Assembly (NCBI GenBank): GCA_949775045.1
Contig: OX459095.1
Location: forward strand, 21,356,811 to 21,420,810
DNA length: 64,000 bases
Reading direction: 5' to 3'
DNA from: Metridium senile
Lineage: Eukaryota > Cnidaria > Anthozoa > Actiniaria > Metridiidae
Positions 23,413 through 40,705 of this stretch are shown piece after piece (the stretch's first letter is position 1; each line of letters starts with the position of its first letter). The notes under the pieces are model-generated. The model ran no database searches. It saw only the letters and a program-made list of their open reading frames with translations, and was not told the origin of the DNA. The position numbers and the translations under genes were made by a program.

Positions 23413-26400
23413 TTAATTTGTCATCAGTCCATCCACATCCATTGACATCAACTGCATATCATCCAATTCCTCAAACGCTTCTTCATTTTCTGTTTTCATG
23501 TCAGATTGTTGGGACTCTTTTTTAACATTGGCTCTAGGTGTTTGCTTGACTCTGTTTTGTGAGTTAGGGGTTGCACCAGCAAGTATTTTACGGCTCTCTT
23601 CATAGTACTGATTGGGATGGTTAAATCCTGGCTGATTTTCAACACCATGTCCAATTTCAAAGTATTTTGTACAAGCCAGTTGGTAATGACTCTCTTTTAC
23701 AAGGTTCATGATCTGAAAACAGATGAGAAGCCTATGACAAAACTATACTGGGACACATTAGGAGATATTTGCTCAGACAAAAACTCCTCTGTCAGCTACA
23801 ATATTCCAGTTTTGAGTCTTTCATAACACAGCCCTAGAATGTGATACAATATTTTGTATAATTTTTGTATAGCCAATGGCAAGACAAGGAATGCAACCAT
23901 TAACAAACAGAAATACCACAGGTTTTATGTCAACACTTTAACTAATTTACCTACAGTCAATTAAGGCAGCTAATTCTTTGGACCTTTGCTGTCCAAACAA
24001 AACAATTATCTAAAAATATGTCTCCAGTTTAACAATAGGCATTGTGCACAAACACCATTTGCATAGCCTGCGCCACATCCAGACTTTTCCCTAGAAAAAG
24101 TCTGGATGTGACACAGGCTACATTTGCAAGACAAAGAAAGATGTGAAACTGAGCCCTTGCAATATTTAATGTGCACTAAAATAATTCACAGATTAATGTT
24201 TTGACGTTTTATTTATCTGTTGCTTAAGTGCTTGGAATTTTTATAAAGAAAACAGAAAAACTGATTTGTGAATTTATTTTAGTGGGCATAAAAATGCATA
24301 AATTACTAAGTTTTCCATCATGATTTGTTGTAGAAAATGGCGCTCATGTATATCGCCTATAGATTCCTTTCTTTTAATTGTCAATCATCTATTTTTCTCC
24401 CTTTTCATGAGCTGTAAAGTTGATTGATTGAAAGGCTCATACATACATATGTAAAGTATGTATATGAATATTAATGTTACTAACCTCATCTACACCATCT
24501 TTACCAAGTTGATGACTTGACAGTCTTTGTCGTAACAGGTCAGGATCTGTATGTCTGTATGGACAACCTGGAAAAACATGTTACATCTTAAGGCCGATTT
24601 AGACGGCACGACTGTCGTGTACAACTTGTAGTATACGACTCAAATGATCTCCAAGTCGTGCCGTGTAAATGCCCCTATGACTTGCCTACGACTGACGCAC
24701 GCGACCTACGACTTGTAGTAGGATTTTGAACCATGGATCAAAACCCTACAACTTGTCATAGGAAAATGACGTGATTTGTCTCATATGAGGACTAGATCTA
24801 GTATTTCGTCCAATCACTCGCGACTTTAGCAATGGCGTATACGAATCGTATACGACTAGTCGTGCACGTGTGAATGGTACCTACTACAATTTGTAGGCAA
24901 ATTGTATACTACAGTCGTAGGTCAAAATCGTATCGTGTAAATCGGCCTTTATAACATATTGATTTATATGTAGAAATGTACCATATAGCTTATGCACTTA
25001 CCATGGCAATCCCCTGGTCCTGGCTGATTGGACATAATTATCTTCAAACAACTATATGGAGTATAGTCTGCACGCTTGCCTTCTTTGCCGTAATTGTGGC
25101 GAATATTATAGGCATATTGTTTGTCAAACTGTTAAGATGGATAATATTAATAACCAATCATAATGATGAAAATGTTGGTGATGATGATGATGATGATGAT
25201 GATGACAATGATCACCATGATGTTAATGGTGATATGCATACCTTGTCAAGTTCCATCATTTTGCCAAATTCTGATCTCCAAAATATAAGGGATTCTTCCA
25301 AAGTAATACCAATACCCTACAGTAAAAAAATCATTACTTATCACCGATTATAATATACTGTACAAAACTACTTGATTCTGATTGGAAGAGAGGAGTACAA
25401 TTAAATCATAAATTATACTCTGCAGAGTACCAAGTAGTTTGTCAGTATGTTAAAAATAAAACATTGTACGATCTTGTACAATTCGAAATTAATAGATACT
25501 CGTGGTGTTTTGAAAGTTATCAAATTGGACTTGCCTAAAAGGCTTGTCCAGTTTTGAAAACTTTCAAATCACTCGTACACTGTACCTATTATTTACGAAT
25601 TGTGGTCAAGATTGTGCAATTTCCAATACTTAGTCTAATAAAACAACCTATAAATATACCATGTTACCTTGAGAAAAAGTCCATATTGCATACGACCACC
25701 ATGCTTCAAGTGATGTGCTTCTCTCAAAGATTGATGCAGGTTACGCATGCAAAGAGGATATGATTTACGTGACACCTGGAATTTGAATAAGATATTAAAA
25801 ACATTTATTTGAAATAATATATTAAATGCATATTGATATAATTTCACAGACACACTGCATTTCTCTGAAAAAATAAATTTATACATTAAAATATTAAAAT
25901 GCAAAATTTTATGATAACTACCGCATCAATTTGGTCCAGTGTGATCTTGCCTCCTACAATAGACTTCTTTGTGCCATAGTCTTGACCAACATATTGACGA
26001 CTAGCAATATAAACACATTCAATTATTAAAAAAAATATCACAGGTTGTTTTGCAGCCAAAATATCATCTTCATTTATCAATTTGCAATACTTCAGTTTCA
26101 CATTATCTAGCATTGCTGTACTTTTTGACAAAAAGCACACTTTCACAGGCTACAGCAAGCCTCGATTTGTTGTTACAATATTCACAAATTCCAAACAATG
26201 CACAGAAAAATGCTATTGCTTTAACAATAGAAATCCCATTTGAATTTTTGCTGAATCGAGGTTATCCCTGTGCAAATGCAACAAAAGGCACATTTGTACA
26301 GGCTACAGTAAGCCTTGATTTGTTGTAAAAATAATCACAAATTCCAAACAATGCACAGAAAAATTCTATTTGCTTAAAAATAGAAATCCCATTTGCACCT

Positions 26401-29400
26401 TTTGTACAGTTTTTAACAGTACAGTGGTGATAGATAACACGAAACTGAAGTATTGCACAAGATTGATCTTTTACCTTAGATTATTCAGTCTTGGCAGTAA
26501 TCGTTCATCTTCTTCAAGGTAGGGAAGTGCTCTTGCAGTGAGCTTTATCAAAACACAAAACAATAATATTACATTGTTGCAATAATGGTTTAAGGTGTTT
26601 CCCAGTAGTTTTTCTATTGACCACACTTCCCATTTTCATTTAGCGAGATGATCAACTTTCCCTGGTCTGATCAATATATATTTTGCACCAGATACAAAGC
26701 ATAGATGGAATGTTTGATTTATGTCAATTTCAATTTAATTGGTGTTGCTATGGCAACATAAAACAAAGATGGCGGAAATACGTTTTTCTAAAATATCTTG
26801 CATTTTCTATGAGCTTCAGAAAAATGACTATGTAGGTATTAAACGTCACATTCATACACTGTTAATCAGACATTAATTAGAATGTTTGATTAGAGCGATT
26901 TTGAATAATTTGCAAAAACATTCTTTTTGCGATTTATCAAACATCTTAACTATGGTCAGAATAATAGCGCATGAATGTGAAGTTTATCACATATATAGTC
27001 ATTTTTCTGAAGCTCATCGAAAATGCGAGTTATTTTATAGAAACTTCTTTCCACCATCTTTGTTTCACGTTAATTTAAGTTGTCATTTTCCACCATCTTT
27101 GTTTCACGTTAATTTAAGTTGTCATAGCAACACTAATTGAGTTGAAATTGACATCAATCAAAACTTCAATCTATGCTTTGTATCTGGTGCAAAATATATC
27201 TTGATCAGATCAAGGAAAGTTGATGAATTCGCTAAATGCAAATTGGAAGTGTGGTCATTAAAAAACTACTGGGAAACACCTTAAATTACTTATGGATTAC
27301 ATTTGAATATGATGTATACATGTAAATGACTTACCGCTAACGCATGAGATAAATTTGTACGGAAAACATTGGATATGATGGAGGATAGATCTCCACGAGG
27401 AACATAGGCATAGCCCTTAAAATAACAAATATTGCATCAGTTACAATTTAACACAACATTTATTCATTACAATGATTAAAACTCAACTCAACAATATAAA
27501 TTCATGAGAAATTTAAAAATGTCAAATAATTACTGTGATGAGTGTTGTAAATCTTGATGCAATTACACTAGTGATCTACATCCCGATTTGCATTTAAGTT
27601 CTTTTTTGAAATTTCTTAGTGATAATTACTTTTATCTTGAAAATGTTAGTAAAATATAAAGGAGCTAACCTAGACATTTTAATACTTGTTTACAACATTT
27701 ATGTCTGTGTTGTATCGGATATACAATCAGGTGACTACAGGATGTGATTGATTGACGTATATGTGATACATCACAGTTGCTCATACTGAAAACATTACTT
27801 AGATTTACAAACTCTTTTTGTCACTTTTTTTCTATTATGTTATTATGTACTTACCCCTTCCAAATAAACCTTTCTTGATCTTACCAAATCCAGGGCTTCA
27901 ATAAAAGGAACCTGAAATAATTTAACTATGACTTAAATATTGTGATTTTATTGGAGATTTTTTATTAGTTTTTTTTTGCATAGTCCTTTTAACAATGTAC
28001 TAATGATATAGAATAGATTTTGTGAATAGATTTTTTCATGACTATGAAAAGGTCAGCGCATGAAATGCAATCAAGGCATGATATGGCAAGTCAAATTCCT
28101 AGAAAAATCATAGCACACACACAGCACTGAACTTTTCACAGTCATACTCAAGTCTGCTTTAATTATACCTTGTAATACTCATCTGCTTGAACAGATTGTT
28201 CACTGAGATTGTAGCCTGAATCCCGTAACTTGTCAGACTTTTCAGTTTTTTCCTTTTCACTGATCTATTTACATAAAAATAACATTTTAGTAATTAAAAA
28301 AACAATTACGACTAACGTAAACAACTTTTAATATTGAAAAACTCGGGTATTTTAGCGATAGACTTTAGAATAAGATAGACCAAGTCCGTAGAGGAGATAG
28401 GAACAGTGATAAAAATTGAGGAAGCGGAAGCTTCAGTATTCTATTGACATTGTCAGCTCAAAACCTCTGCACCCACATTTTTGAGGACAGAAATAACAGG
28501 AAGCTGCCAAGAGGGAGATCAGGGAAATGTTGTAGGGATGACATAAGGGTGTGCACAGGGAGGCAGCTGGCAGAGTGTACAGCCATGGCCTCAGCACTGA
28601 GGATGGAAATAGGTAGGCAGGCAAGAAAGGTGAGCTAGATACTGTATAAAAATAGTTTTTTTACAGAGCGACGCACCTTACCGTGGCCACCTAATTAAAG
28701 TTTGTACAAGTTAACCAATCAGAAAGCGAGAATTTGACCTTAATATAAAAGGCACGCCTAGTGTCAAACGGTAAACACTTTGAAATGTTCAAAGCGAAGA
28801 CAAGAGTGAAGTTTATAAGTGTCTGAAAAACCTCTCAGGATGTTTAAATTTGAAAAGGTGTAGCAAATAATTTGAAAATAGAAACTTTTGAATGCTAAGC
28901 TAACTTGTACAAAACTTTAATTCAGTGGCCACGGTAAGGTGCATCGCGCTGTAAATTCTTAAAATTTTAAAATTCTTTATAGTTATAATAATAATAAAAA
29001 GACATGTATTTTTACATTGTACAGGATGAGTTACATACACAGTTAAGCTGATGTGGTTGTGTTTCTGTACATCCTTTACGCGCGCATCGTAGAACGCCTG
29101 GAGGAATTATTTTCATTCATAAAATCATCCAGGCGTTCCACGAAACAAGATTTGCGAGCGATTCTGCAGCACAATATCTGATCATAATTTGAAAACAAAT
29201 ATGGTGACCCCATTTTTTATTTTAAAAATTTATGAAGAATTACAAAAGTTGTATGTGTTCAAAATTTGAAGAAAAAGTTATGGTTAAATATTGAATAATA
29301 CGCGTATTTGCATAAAAACGGTGGAAAGTGTCACCACATGTAGCACGATGGTGGCGAATTTGAGCCAAAAACAAAGGATTGGTTGTATTTATTCACAAAT

Positions 29401-32400
29401 ATTTATACAAAACATTTATCTGTAGGTTATTAGGCGTTTGTCTCAAGAAATGTTTGGCAAGTTTTTCTATCAAAAAATGACTTTTTTGCTCAAATTGTTC
29501 ATATAGCACGTAAGCGATTTTTGACAAGAATAAGGCTGCACTTTGAGATCACCTCACTCCTAAACGAGTATGGTGACCCCCATTTTTTATTAGCTCATTA
29601 AACTTGTATGATGATCGTACTTCAACATGCGAAGTTTGAAGAGAAATCTATGGTTAATTCATTTGCCCACGAACGTCCTTAATACTGAAGTACAATGTAA
29701 TTATTACACTGGGAATATTCAATTAATATAAACTGTATTGTATTAAAATATTAGTGAGATCGGAGCCTTTACTTACATCAGTGTATGACAGTTTGTTATG
29801 TTCCAAGAAAGTATCAACTTCTATTCTTTCTTCCTCAGAAAATCTTATCCTGAACAAAGTAATGATAACAATTAACACAACCAAACAATGACAACAATAA
29901 CAATTGAAAACTCACATAATTAAGATGTATGTAAAATTAACTGGCTTGCACCCTGGACAAGGCCAGCCATCATAATGATAATATGTGCACATACCTGAAT
30001 AGTTCAACTTCTTGTGTCAAAAACCATCTTCGTAGTTCTTCCCTACATTAAAAACAAAAACCATATTATTTGATATACACATGTATATTATTTGTAGTTG
30101 CTTCATTGATTCCTGTTGAAGTCCTGGATTGTTTTTCAGGCTTTTTTAATGCAATTGTTTAGTTTACTGCAGGGATTATCATTTTATAATAATGGGTCAA
30201 AACACGGTAGTTTGGTTCTCTGTTCCCCTACGTAACACTTGACATTTGTTATTGTGACCAAGATACAGATGTTTGTATATGATACCTACATGAACCAGTA
30301 CTACAGGCCATAAGAGTAAACAAATATACAAACATCTGTATCTTGGTCACAATAAAGAATGTCAAGTGTTACGGAGTGGAACAGAGAACTGTATTTTGAC
30401 CCTAATAATAATTAACCTTGACATTACCATGTATTCAGTCTTATCTGCTATTCATATTCATAGTGGAAATATGGATTTGGGATATTTCAATATCATCAAT
30501 AATAACTCAAATTTCATCAAAATTATGTACTTACGATCGGCAATAAGCAAGTCGAAGTATAAAATGTGATATATGATCATTTCTTCTCTCCTTATATTTT
30601 TTGCTTTCGTCTCCCTAGAGTATTCATATCAACACAGTCAATATATGCAAGGACCATTCTAAATGCCAAATAAAACTATGTACCTGGATACAACATTTCA
30701 AAAATATGAAATTAATAATTGAATTGCTGGTAATATGCTGTGTAGATGCGTACAACATGCATATAATGCAATCACTATGCATTGATTAGCAAGGCCTATT
30801 AGTCTATTTCGTAACATGCTAAAGTCTTACTCTAGATGATGAGTGGTTATATAGAAACATACAATGTACAATATGAAGTAATATTTCATTGTACAATTTA
30901 GATATCTGAACCACCCGACCTCCTCTTACCAGGTGATCTCGCTTCCAAGTGTGCAAAGGATTGTTTGTCAAAACAAACAGTTCCAAAATGGCGTCTCGTG
31001 ACAGCAATGGTTTCAGTTACTTTCAAACATTTGTGTTTTATTTTTATACTTTATTATTGCTGATAGAACAGCAGAGAGATTTTGATATCCAAGTTACATA
31101 TAATCTTTTAATGTAAATATATGTTAGAGACATATTTATAGAGGATAACAGGTACAGTAACACAACTCTCGCGATCAACTACATTTTGGAACTGTTAGCG
31201 ATGCGACAAAAATGCTTCTGATTGGCTTAAACTAGCCAGAAGTGTGTGCAAGATCACCTGTTAGCAAGCTGCCTAGTAGGTCTAGATTTATATTAACTGG
31301 GAGTTAATAATCACGTAATTTGTAAATGATTAAGTGTGTGCTTTTGGTTAAAGAGGTAAGGCCGTGATCGGTGGTTGGTTTTTGAAAATGACCCCTAACA
31401 GGTACGCATAAATTAAAATAACTGTTGAAGCTTTGTTGATTTCAACCCCTAAAAGGTACAACTGAGATAGGTATGAGATGTTCTTGGCAGCTAAGGTAAC
31501 AAAGCAGTATAAAACATGGGGGGGGGGGGGTATAAAACACGGGGACCCGTTCTCCTTTTGTCCAAGTGATAGGGGTGATCAGCGTACCTTTTAGGGTTAA
31601 AATATTTCCTGTGCGTACCTTTTAGGGTCCTTTTAGGGTCCCCTCTGGCTCAAAATCAGTTATGTTGCGTGATTCCGTACCTGTACGGGTCATTTTTTCT
31701 ATGCTCTGTTGCTAAAAGTAAGCTGGCAAGAACATTGCTTTACCTTTTAGGGGTTGAAATCAACAAGGCTTTAACAGTTATTTTTATCTGAGCGTATATA
31801 TACCTTTTAGGGGTCGTTTTCAAAACCCTCGCCGATCAGCCCTACTCCTATCGTGTTACATAACTGACTTTTGTGCCAGAACTCTCAAAGGACCCTTAAA
31901 GACCCCCGAGGGTTGAACAATAAAACTTACGTTTGTTGTATAATTCTCGTGCAAGAAACTCTTGAGTAACTCATAGCTCTTGGTTCCATACAATTTGCTA
32001 TCTTTTTTGTATCTTATGGAATTACTCTCAATTTCCCTGAGGACTAAAACACAATACATGTAGTAAATAAGAAATCCAACAACTGCTATATGGAGTCAAT
32101 TTCAAACTAGGAATAAATCGAAGTTGCCTTAATTTTCCCAAATCTTTACAAAAATCTTTACAATCTTTACAAAATTTCGAAATAGTTTATATATATTTAC
32201 ATCATTTCAAAACCTTACGTTATCTTAGTAATATATGGCCTTGGAGAGCTTCATCAGGCATTTTGTTTTACCATATTTTCAAACAAGTTTTCAAACAAAT
32301 TTGACATTCAGCGAGTTTCAACATCAGCCATCACTAATCAAGTATGTGTCCGCTTTAGAAGTACATTATTGCTACTAAATGGTATAAATATTACCTTTAA

Positions 32401-32554
32401 GTCTTTCTATGGCCAGTTCTTCAAACTCTTCGAGAGAGATATTATCAATTGGCGGTATTTTATACATTTGAAGACGATCAGCATACTGTCCCCATTCACG
32501 GCCAACTCGCAATTGCACTGACTTCCTTTCTTTTTCCGTTGTACCTAACTGCAT
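23413..32554 (-). CDS. PRIM2: DNA primase large subunit, complete 15-exon gene
   Basis: Regulatory subunit of primase in the DNA polymerase alpha-primase complex. It positions the catalytic subunit and carries a 4Fe-4S cluster. Exons in transcript order: 32395-32554, 31931-32043, 30535-30614, 29995-30042, 29777-29849, 28169-28264, 27855-27911, 27335-27415, 26475-26542, 25922-26000, 25668-25775, 25242-25316, 25002-25128, 24485-24567, 23413-23712. All phases join to give 515 residues (human is about 509). Highly conserved pieces: [13 protein letters not shown] (exon 3), [10 protein letters not shown] (exon 10), [20 protein letters not shown] (exon 11), [20 protein letters not shown] (exons 13-14) and [12 protein letters not shown] then [10 protein letters not shown] (exon 15). 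The four cluster cysteines of the family are all present: PLCM, YSCL, HGCP, LACT. The start is taken at the ATG at 32554, because the upstream in-frame start candidate is a GTG. The acidic C-terminal tail is normal. Confidence 0.97.
24064..24120. repeat. 57-bp near-perfect hairpin with TAGCCTG ends
   Basis: TAGCCTGCGCCACATCCAGA is matched by TCTGGATGTGACACAGGCTA, with ACTTTT/AAAAGT pairing inward. It lies in the last PRIM2 intron and could be a minimal foldback element. Confidence 0.75.
24588..24951. mobile_element. About 360-bp MITE with AAGGCCGATTTA termini
   Basis: Left TTAAGGCCGATTTAGACGG and right CGTGTAAATCGGCCTTTA are inverted. Subterminal ACGACTTGTAG and GTATACGACT motifs recur in both orientations. 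It sits between PRIM2 exons 13 and 14. No coding capacity. Confidence 0.75.
25170..25215. repeat. GAT trinucleotide microsatellite
   Basis: A run of GATGAT units in the PRIM2 intron between exons 12 and 13. It is short and partly interrupted. Confidence 0.9.
26100..26445. mobile_element. MITE-like repeat in PRIM2 intron
   Basis: Contains two direct copies of a block with ACAGGCTACAG, AGCCT(C/T)GATTTGTTGT, TCACAAATTCCAAACAATGC and ACAGAAAAAT. It is flanked by CTGTACTTTTTGACAAAAAG and a diverged complement ending in AACAGTACAGTGGTGATAGA. Related to 10107-10440. Confidence 0.6.
26590..27284. mobile_element. 695-bp foldback element with arms over 300 bp
   Basis: TTAAGGTGTTTCCCAGTAG at the left and CTACTGGGAAACACCTTAA at the right are perfect inverted repeats. 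Pairing continues through GACCACACTTCC, TTTTGCACCAGATACAAAGC and GAGCTTCAGAAAAATGACTA almost to the centre. The right arm carries an internal tandem duplication of about 39 bp (TTCCACCATCTTTGTTTCAC near 27049 and 27088). It has no coding capacity and sits in the PRIM2 intron between exons 8 and 9. A single arm occurs at about 6301-6590. Confidence 0.88.
28661..28954. mobile_element. About 294-bp foldback MITE in PRIM2 intron
   Basis: TTACAGAGCGACGCACCTTA at the left pairs with TAAGGTGCATCGCGCTGTAA at the right. CCGTGGCCAC and GTGGCCACGG follow inward, then TTAAAGTTTGTACAAGTTA and its complement. The interior is unrelated. Confidence 0.8.
30194..30403. mobile_element. About 210-bp foldback MITE in PRIM2 intron
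   Basis: GGGTCAAAACACGGTAGTTTG at the left pairs imperfectly with the right end (GTATTTTGACCC). Perfect pairing follows inward over ACACTTGACATT and GTGACCAAGATACAGATGTT against their complements. There is a short loop near 30290. Confidence 0.8.
31352..31846. mobile_element. About 495-bp foldback element in PRIM2 intron 2
   Basis: The left end contains GATCGGTGGTTGG, TTTTGAAAATGACCCCTAA, AATAACTGTTGAAGC and TTGATTTCAACCCCTAAAAG. The right end contains their complements (CTTTTAGGGGTTGAAATCAA, TTTTAGGGGTCGTTTTCAAA). CCTTTTAGGG recurs many times in the interior beside a poly-G tract. No coding capacity. Confidence 0.75.
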
Positions 32555-32746
32555 ATTTACTCTTTTTTTCACAAGATGTATCGATTAATACTTGCAAAAA
32601 GCAAAAAGGAACGATATATTTTGATATTTCTGGCGGAAAATGTTATAAGTTCACGATTGTCCAATTTCGCGCCAAATTTGATATTGTTGACAAGTAACCT
32701 GGCCTTACACAGGGAGCCCGGGTTGGAGTTTTGAAGAAGAATGCAA

Positions 32747-33150
32747 TTGCCGGATTTCAAACCGTGAGGGCTGGGGCGAATCGCCTTATACTTTGCCAAA
32801 CAAGATTTTATTTACATAATCAGAGAAACCTTGTCAAGCTTTACAAAATCCTGAAGTTTGTTGTTGATTGGTTTAATATTGTGTGAAATACAGCAATTCA
32901 AAAACTTGAAAATTTATGAAGAAATGTATGGAAAACCGGACAAGTTAGTCAAGTTGTCCGGTTTTTGACATTTCCCATACATTTCTTTACAAACGTCAAT
33001 AGCTGTATCTCATGCAATATTAAACCAATCAACACCAAACTTCAAGACATTGTAAAGCTAGACAATGTTTCTCTGATTATGTAAATAAAATCTTGTTTGG
33101 CAAAGTATAGGGGAATTCGCCCCAGCCCCTAACGGTTTGAAATCCGGCAA
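32747..33150. mobile_element. About 404-bp foldback MITE, TIR TTGCCGGATTTCAAACCG
   Basis: The left TTGCCGGATTTCAAACCG pairs with the right CGGTTTGAAATCCGGCAA. Pairing continues through TTGCCAAACAAGATTTTATT and TACATAATCAGAGAAAC to a centre where ACCGGACAAGTTAGTCAAGT meets TTGTCCGGTTT. It is nearly all stem. Confidence 0.85.
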
Positions 33151-33461
33151 TGAACAAGGAACAAAAACAAAAAATTGGATAGAAACAATAAAATGTTTTT
33201 AAACATTTACTTCCACATTATTATTATTATTTTTTTTTTATTATTATTATTATTTTAAACATTATTTTAAACTATTTAAACAATTATAGCGGCTCTTTTG
33301 GAGAAAGAAAAAGGCAAACTAAAAGAGACAAACTCACGTTCTAGACTTTGTTTCTGAACATTTCAATTTTTATTGATTTTTCATCAAAATGACACTTCAA
33401 ATTTCAAACAAGAGCAAGTCCAGCTCGGTGTCAATAATTTACGCTTGTTTCCGCCTATTAC

Positions 33462-33758
33462 AGCAGTTCTCAGTCACACGTGCACCGCACAAATAAAAAG
33501 CACCGCTATAAAACGTGAAGTTGGTGGACGTCAATCAAACTGTGTTTACAAGACGCATGGTGTTTTTACTTCAGTCGGGCTGTGAAACATGTCTAAATCC
33601 GACGAAGAGGTTGCTGTGGGAATTCAGCTTCCAAATTACGATGAAACACAGATATTCCAAAACGAAAATGAAATCGTAAGTTTGATTGACGTCCACCAAC
33701 TCCACGTTTTATAGCGGTGCTTTTTATGCGTGCGGTGCACGTGTGACTGAGAACTGCT
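33462..33758. mobile_element. Foldback with 79-bp arms and a coding-like loop
   Basis: Left arm 33462-33540 and right arm 33680-33758 are reverse complements with only a few mismatches (AGCAGTTCTCAGTCACACGT to GTTTGATTGACGTCCACCAA outermost to innermost). The 139-bp loop contains an ATG at 33589 that opens a short frame. Confidence 0.85.
33589..33675 (+). CDS. Possible captured or first exon, 29 codons
   Basis: The frame from the ATG at 33589 reads MSKSDEEVAVGIQ... and reaches a perfect donor context (GAAATC then GTAAGT) at 33676. That donor lies at the inner edge of a foldback arm. The acidic N-terminal composition looks protein-like, but I find no following exon on this strand before 40706. 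Unspliced it would stop about 13 codons later. It may be a gene fragment captured by the element, or chance. Confidence 0.25.
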
Positions 33759-33944
33759 GTAAATATGCCGATATATGCTCAGACGTGCAGGTGATTCGCT
33801 ATGAAAAAGTCCTGTCCAACTGGAGTAAAGCCGGAAACTTGAATTGGGTATTACACTTTGAGATCACAGTTTTTATCCATATTCTCATTTTTCTCGTATT
33901 GTTCTTATGTTTCTGAAGATAATTTCTTTCTCTGAATTCTCACT

Positions 33945-39259
<5,315 letters not shown>

Positions 39260-40705
39260 TCTTGAAAGCCAAACTCAGTCTTGTGGAGTGTACACGTAGT
39301 TCTTTTTCAAAGTTTTATCTTGTTGAACATCATTAGTTTCGCGTATAAAAAGAGGATCGGTTAGTTCATGCGCGCATCACATATGTTCGTTTAGTCACAA
39401 GCAAGTTTTGTCAATTTGATTTGACGTCACTTAAAAAACTAGTGTTCCCTAAAAGACTAATGTCAAATTTGTTTACAATGTAGTGTCGACGGAAAGTAAA
39501 CAAATGAGGGGATGATAGCTTGCTTAAGGGAGATCTGTACACCATGTAAGTCATATATAGGTACAGCTGAGTAACTACAAGAACAAAGGCCTTCTTCTTC
39601 GATTGAAAAATAACTACGCTTTTATAAATATCAGGTGTCAGGTTTGTGCTATATGCAAAAAATAAAATAAATACAAATTCCATGTGTATTGTTGGTGTAA
39701 TTTTATGACCGGATATTACCTGGAACCGAAGGTAATTAGGAAATATGTTCAACTGAACATGCTGAATGAAACTTTCAAAAACATGATTACGATATATTAA
39801 CACTGCAGAAGTTGTTTAATCCGCCATATTGCTTCACTTCACAAGGAGCACCAACTATCACAATGTTTTTGCACAGCTCTTTTTATTTTACAAAATCCAA
39901 CAGTGGGACACTCACTTGTAGGTCATTTCATCTGAACTATTGAATTTTTCGGGTAAATAAACATTTTATAAATATTTGGAAATTTTATTTTATTGTTTTA
40001 TCCACTTCTTCATTTTTTCATGTCAGATTCATTCTCTTATTTCCGTTTATTTTATTTCTGGTCCGTCGACGGTCCGTTGGTCCCACGGTCCGCAGACGGA
40101 TAGTCCGTATCCTCGTTTTCTGACAACCCACGTCAACAGCCGGCAGCGCGTCTGAGCAGTTCCCAGAATCGGCTTGTCAGTTGAAGGTGAGTTGGTTCTA
40201 TATTTCCTTAACTCAAACATGGCCAAAACTTGCGGGTTAAACGTTTATCCTAGCTAATACTACTTCCTTACTCTTTATTGTAGTTCACTAATTAATTAGT
40301 TTTTGAACTATGTATTGTCGGTAATGCATATGTCTTTAAATTTCGAAACGCAGCAAGGTGAAAAGTTTGATAATCGAAGACGGCCGCAAAAGCTCGATTT
40401 TATTCGATTTGTTTTTTCTATGTCTTCTATATGTTCTATTTCTTTCATATTTGTGAATATTTGTGCTTAACCAAAGTTTATTATATATTATTATTATTAT
40501 TATTTCTTGTGTCCTCTGTTTCAAAGGTTCTCGTAATGACATGTTTGTCTATATTTTTCGCTCTTTTATATGGTCTTCAACTGTTTGGACGCGCGTCATG
40601 CTGGGTCAACTCCAGATTCCCGGCCCGGAATAGTTTTGGCAATCATGGCATAACTTAAAGTCGTTTCATATAAGGACCAACTATTAATACATTGTAGTTG
40701 GTAAA
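39260..40705. other. Divergent intergenic region
   Basis: About 1.45 kb between the start codons of the PAN/fibrinogen-like gene (minus) and the THAP gene (plus). Both promoters should lie here. A CG-richer patch with repeated GGTCCG and its complement is at about 40060-40110. No other gene is recognised. Confidence 0.65.

Larger units (their letters stand above)
32555..33944. other. Intergenic region with two foldback elements
   Basis: Lies between the PRIM2 start and the 3' end of the next minus-strand gene. It contains foldbacks at 32747-33150 and 33462-33758 and a TTA-rich tract at about 33220-33260. The PRIM2 promoter should lie just above 32554, but I cannot point to a defined element. 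Confidence 0.7.

Noticed and set aside
25635..26146. Two minus-strand ORFs (89 and 86 codons) as separate genes
   Set aside because: They are PRIM2 exons 10 and 11 with intron read-through at their ends.
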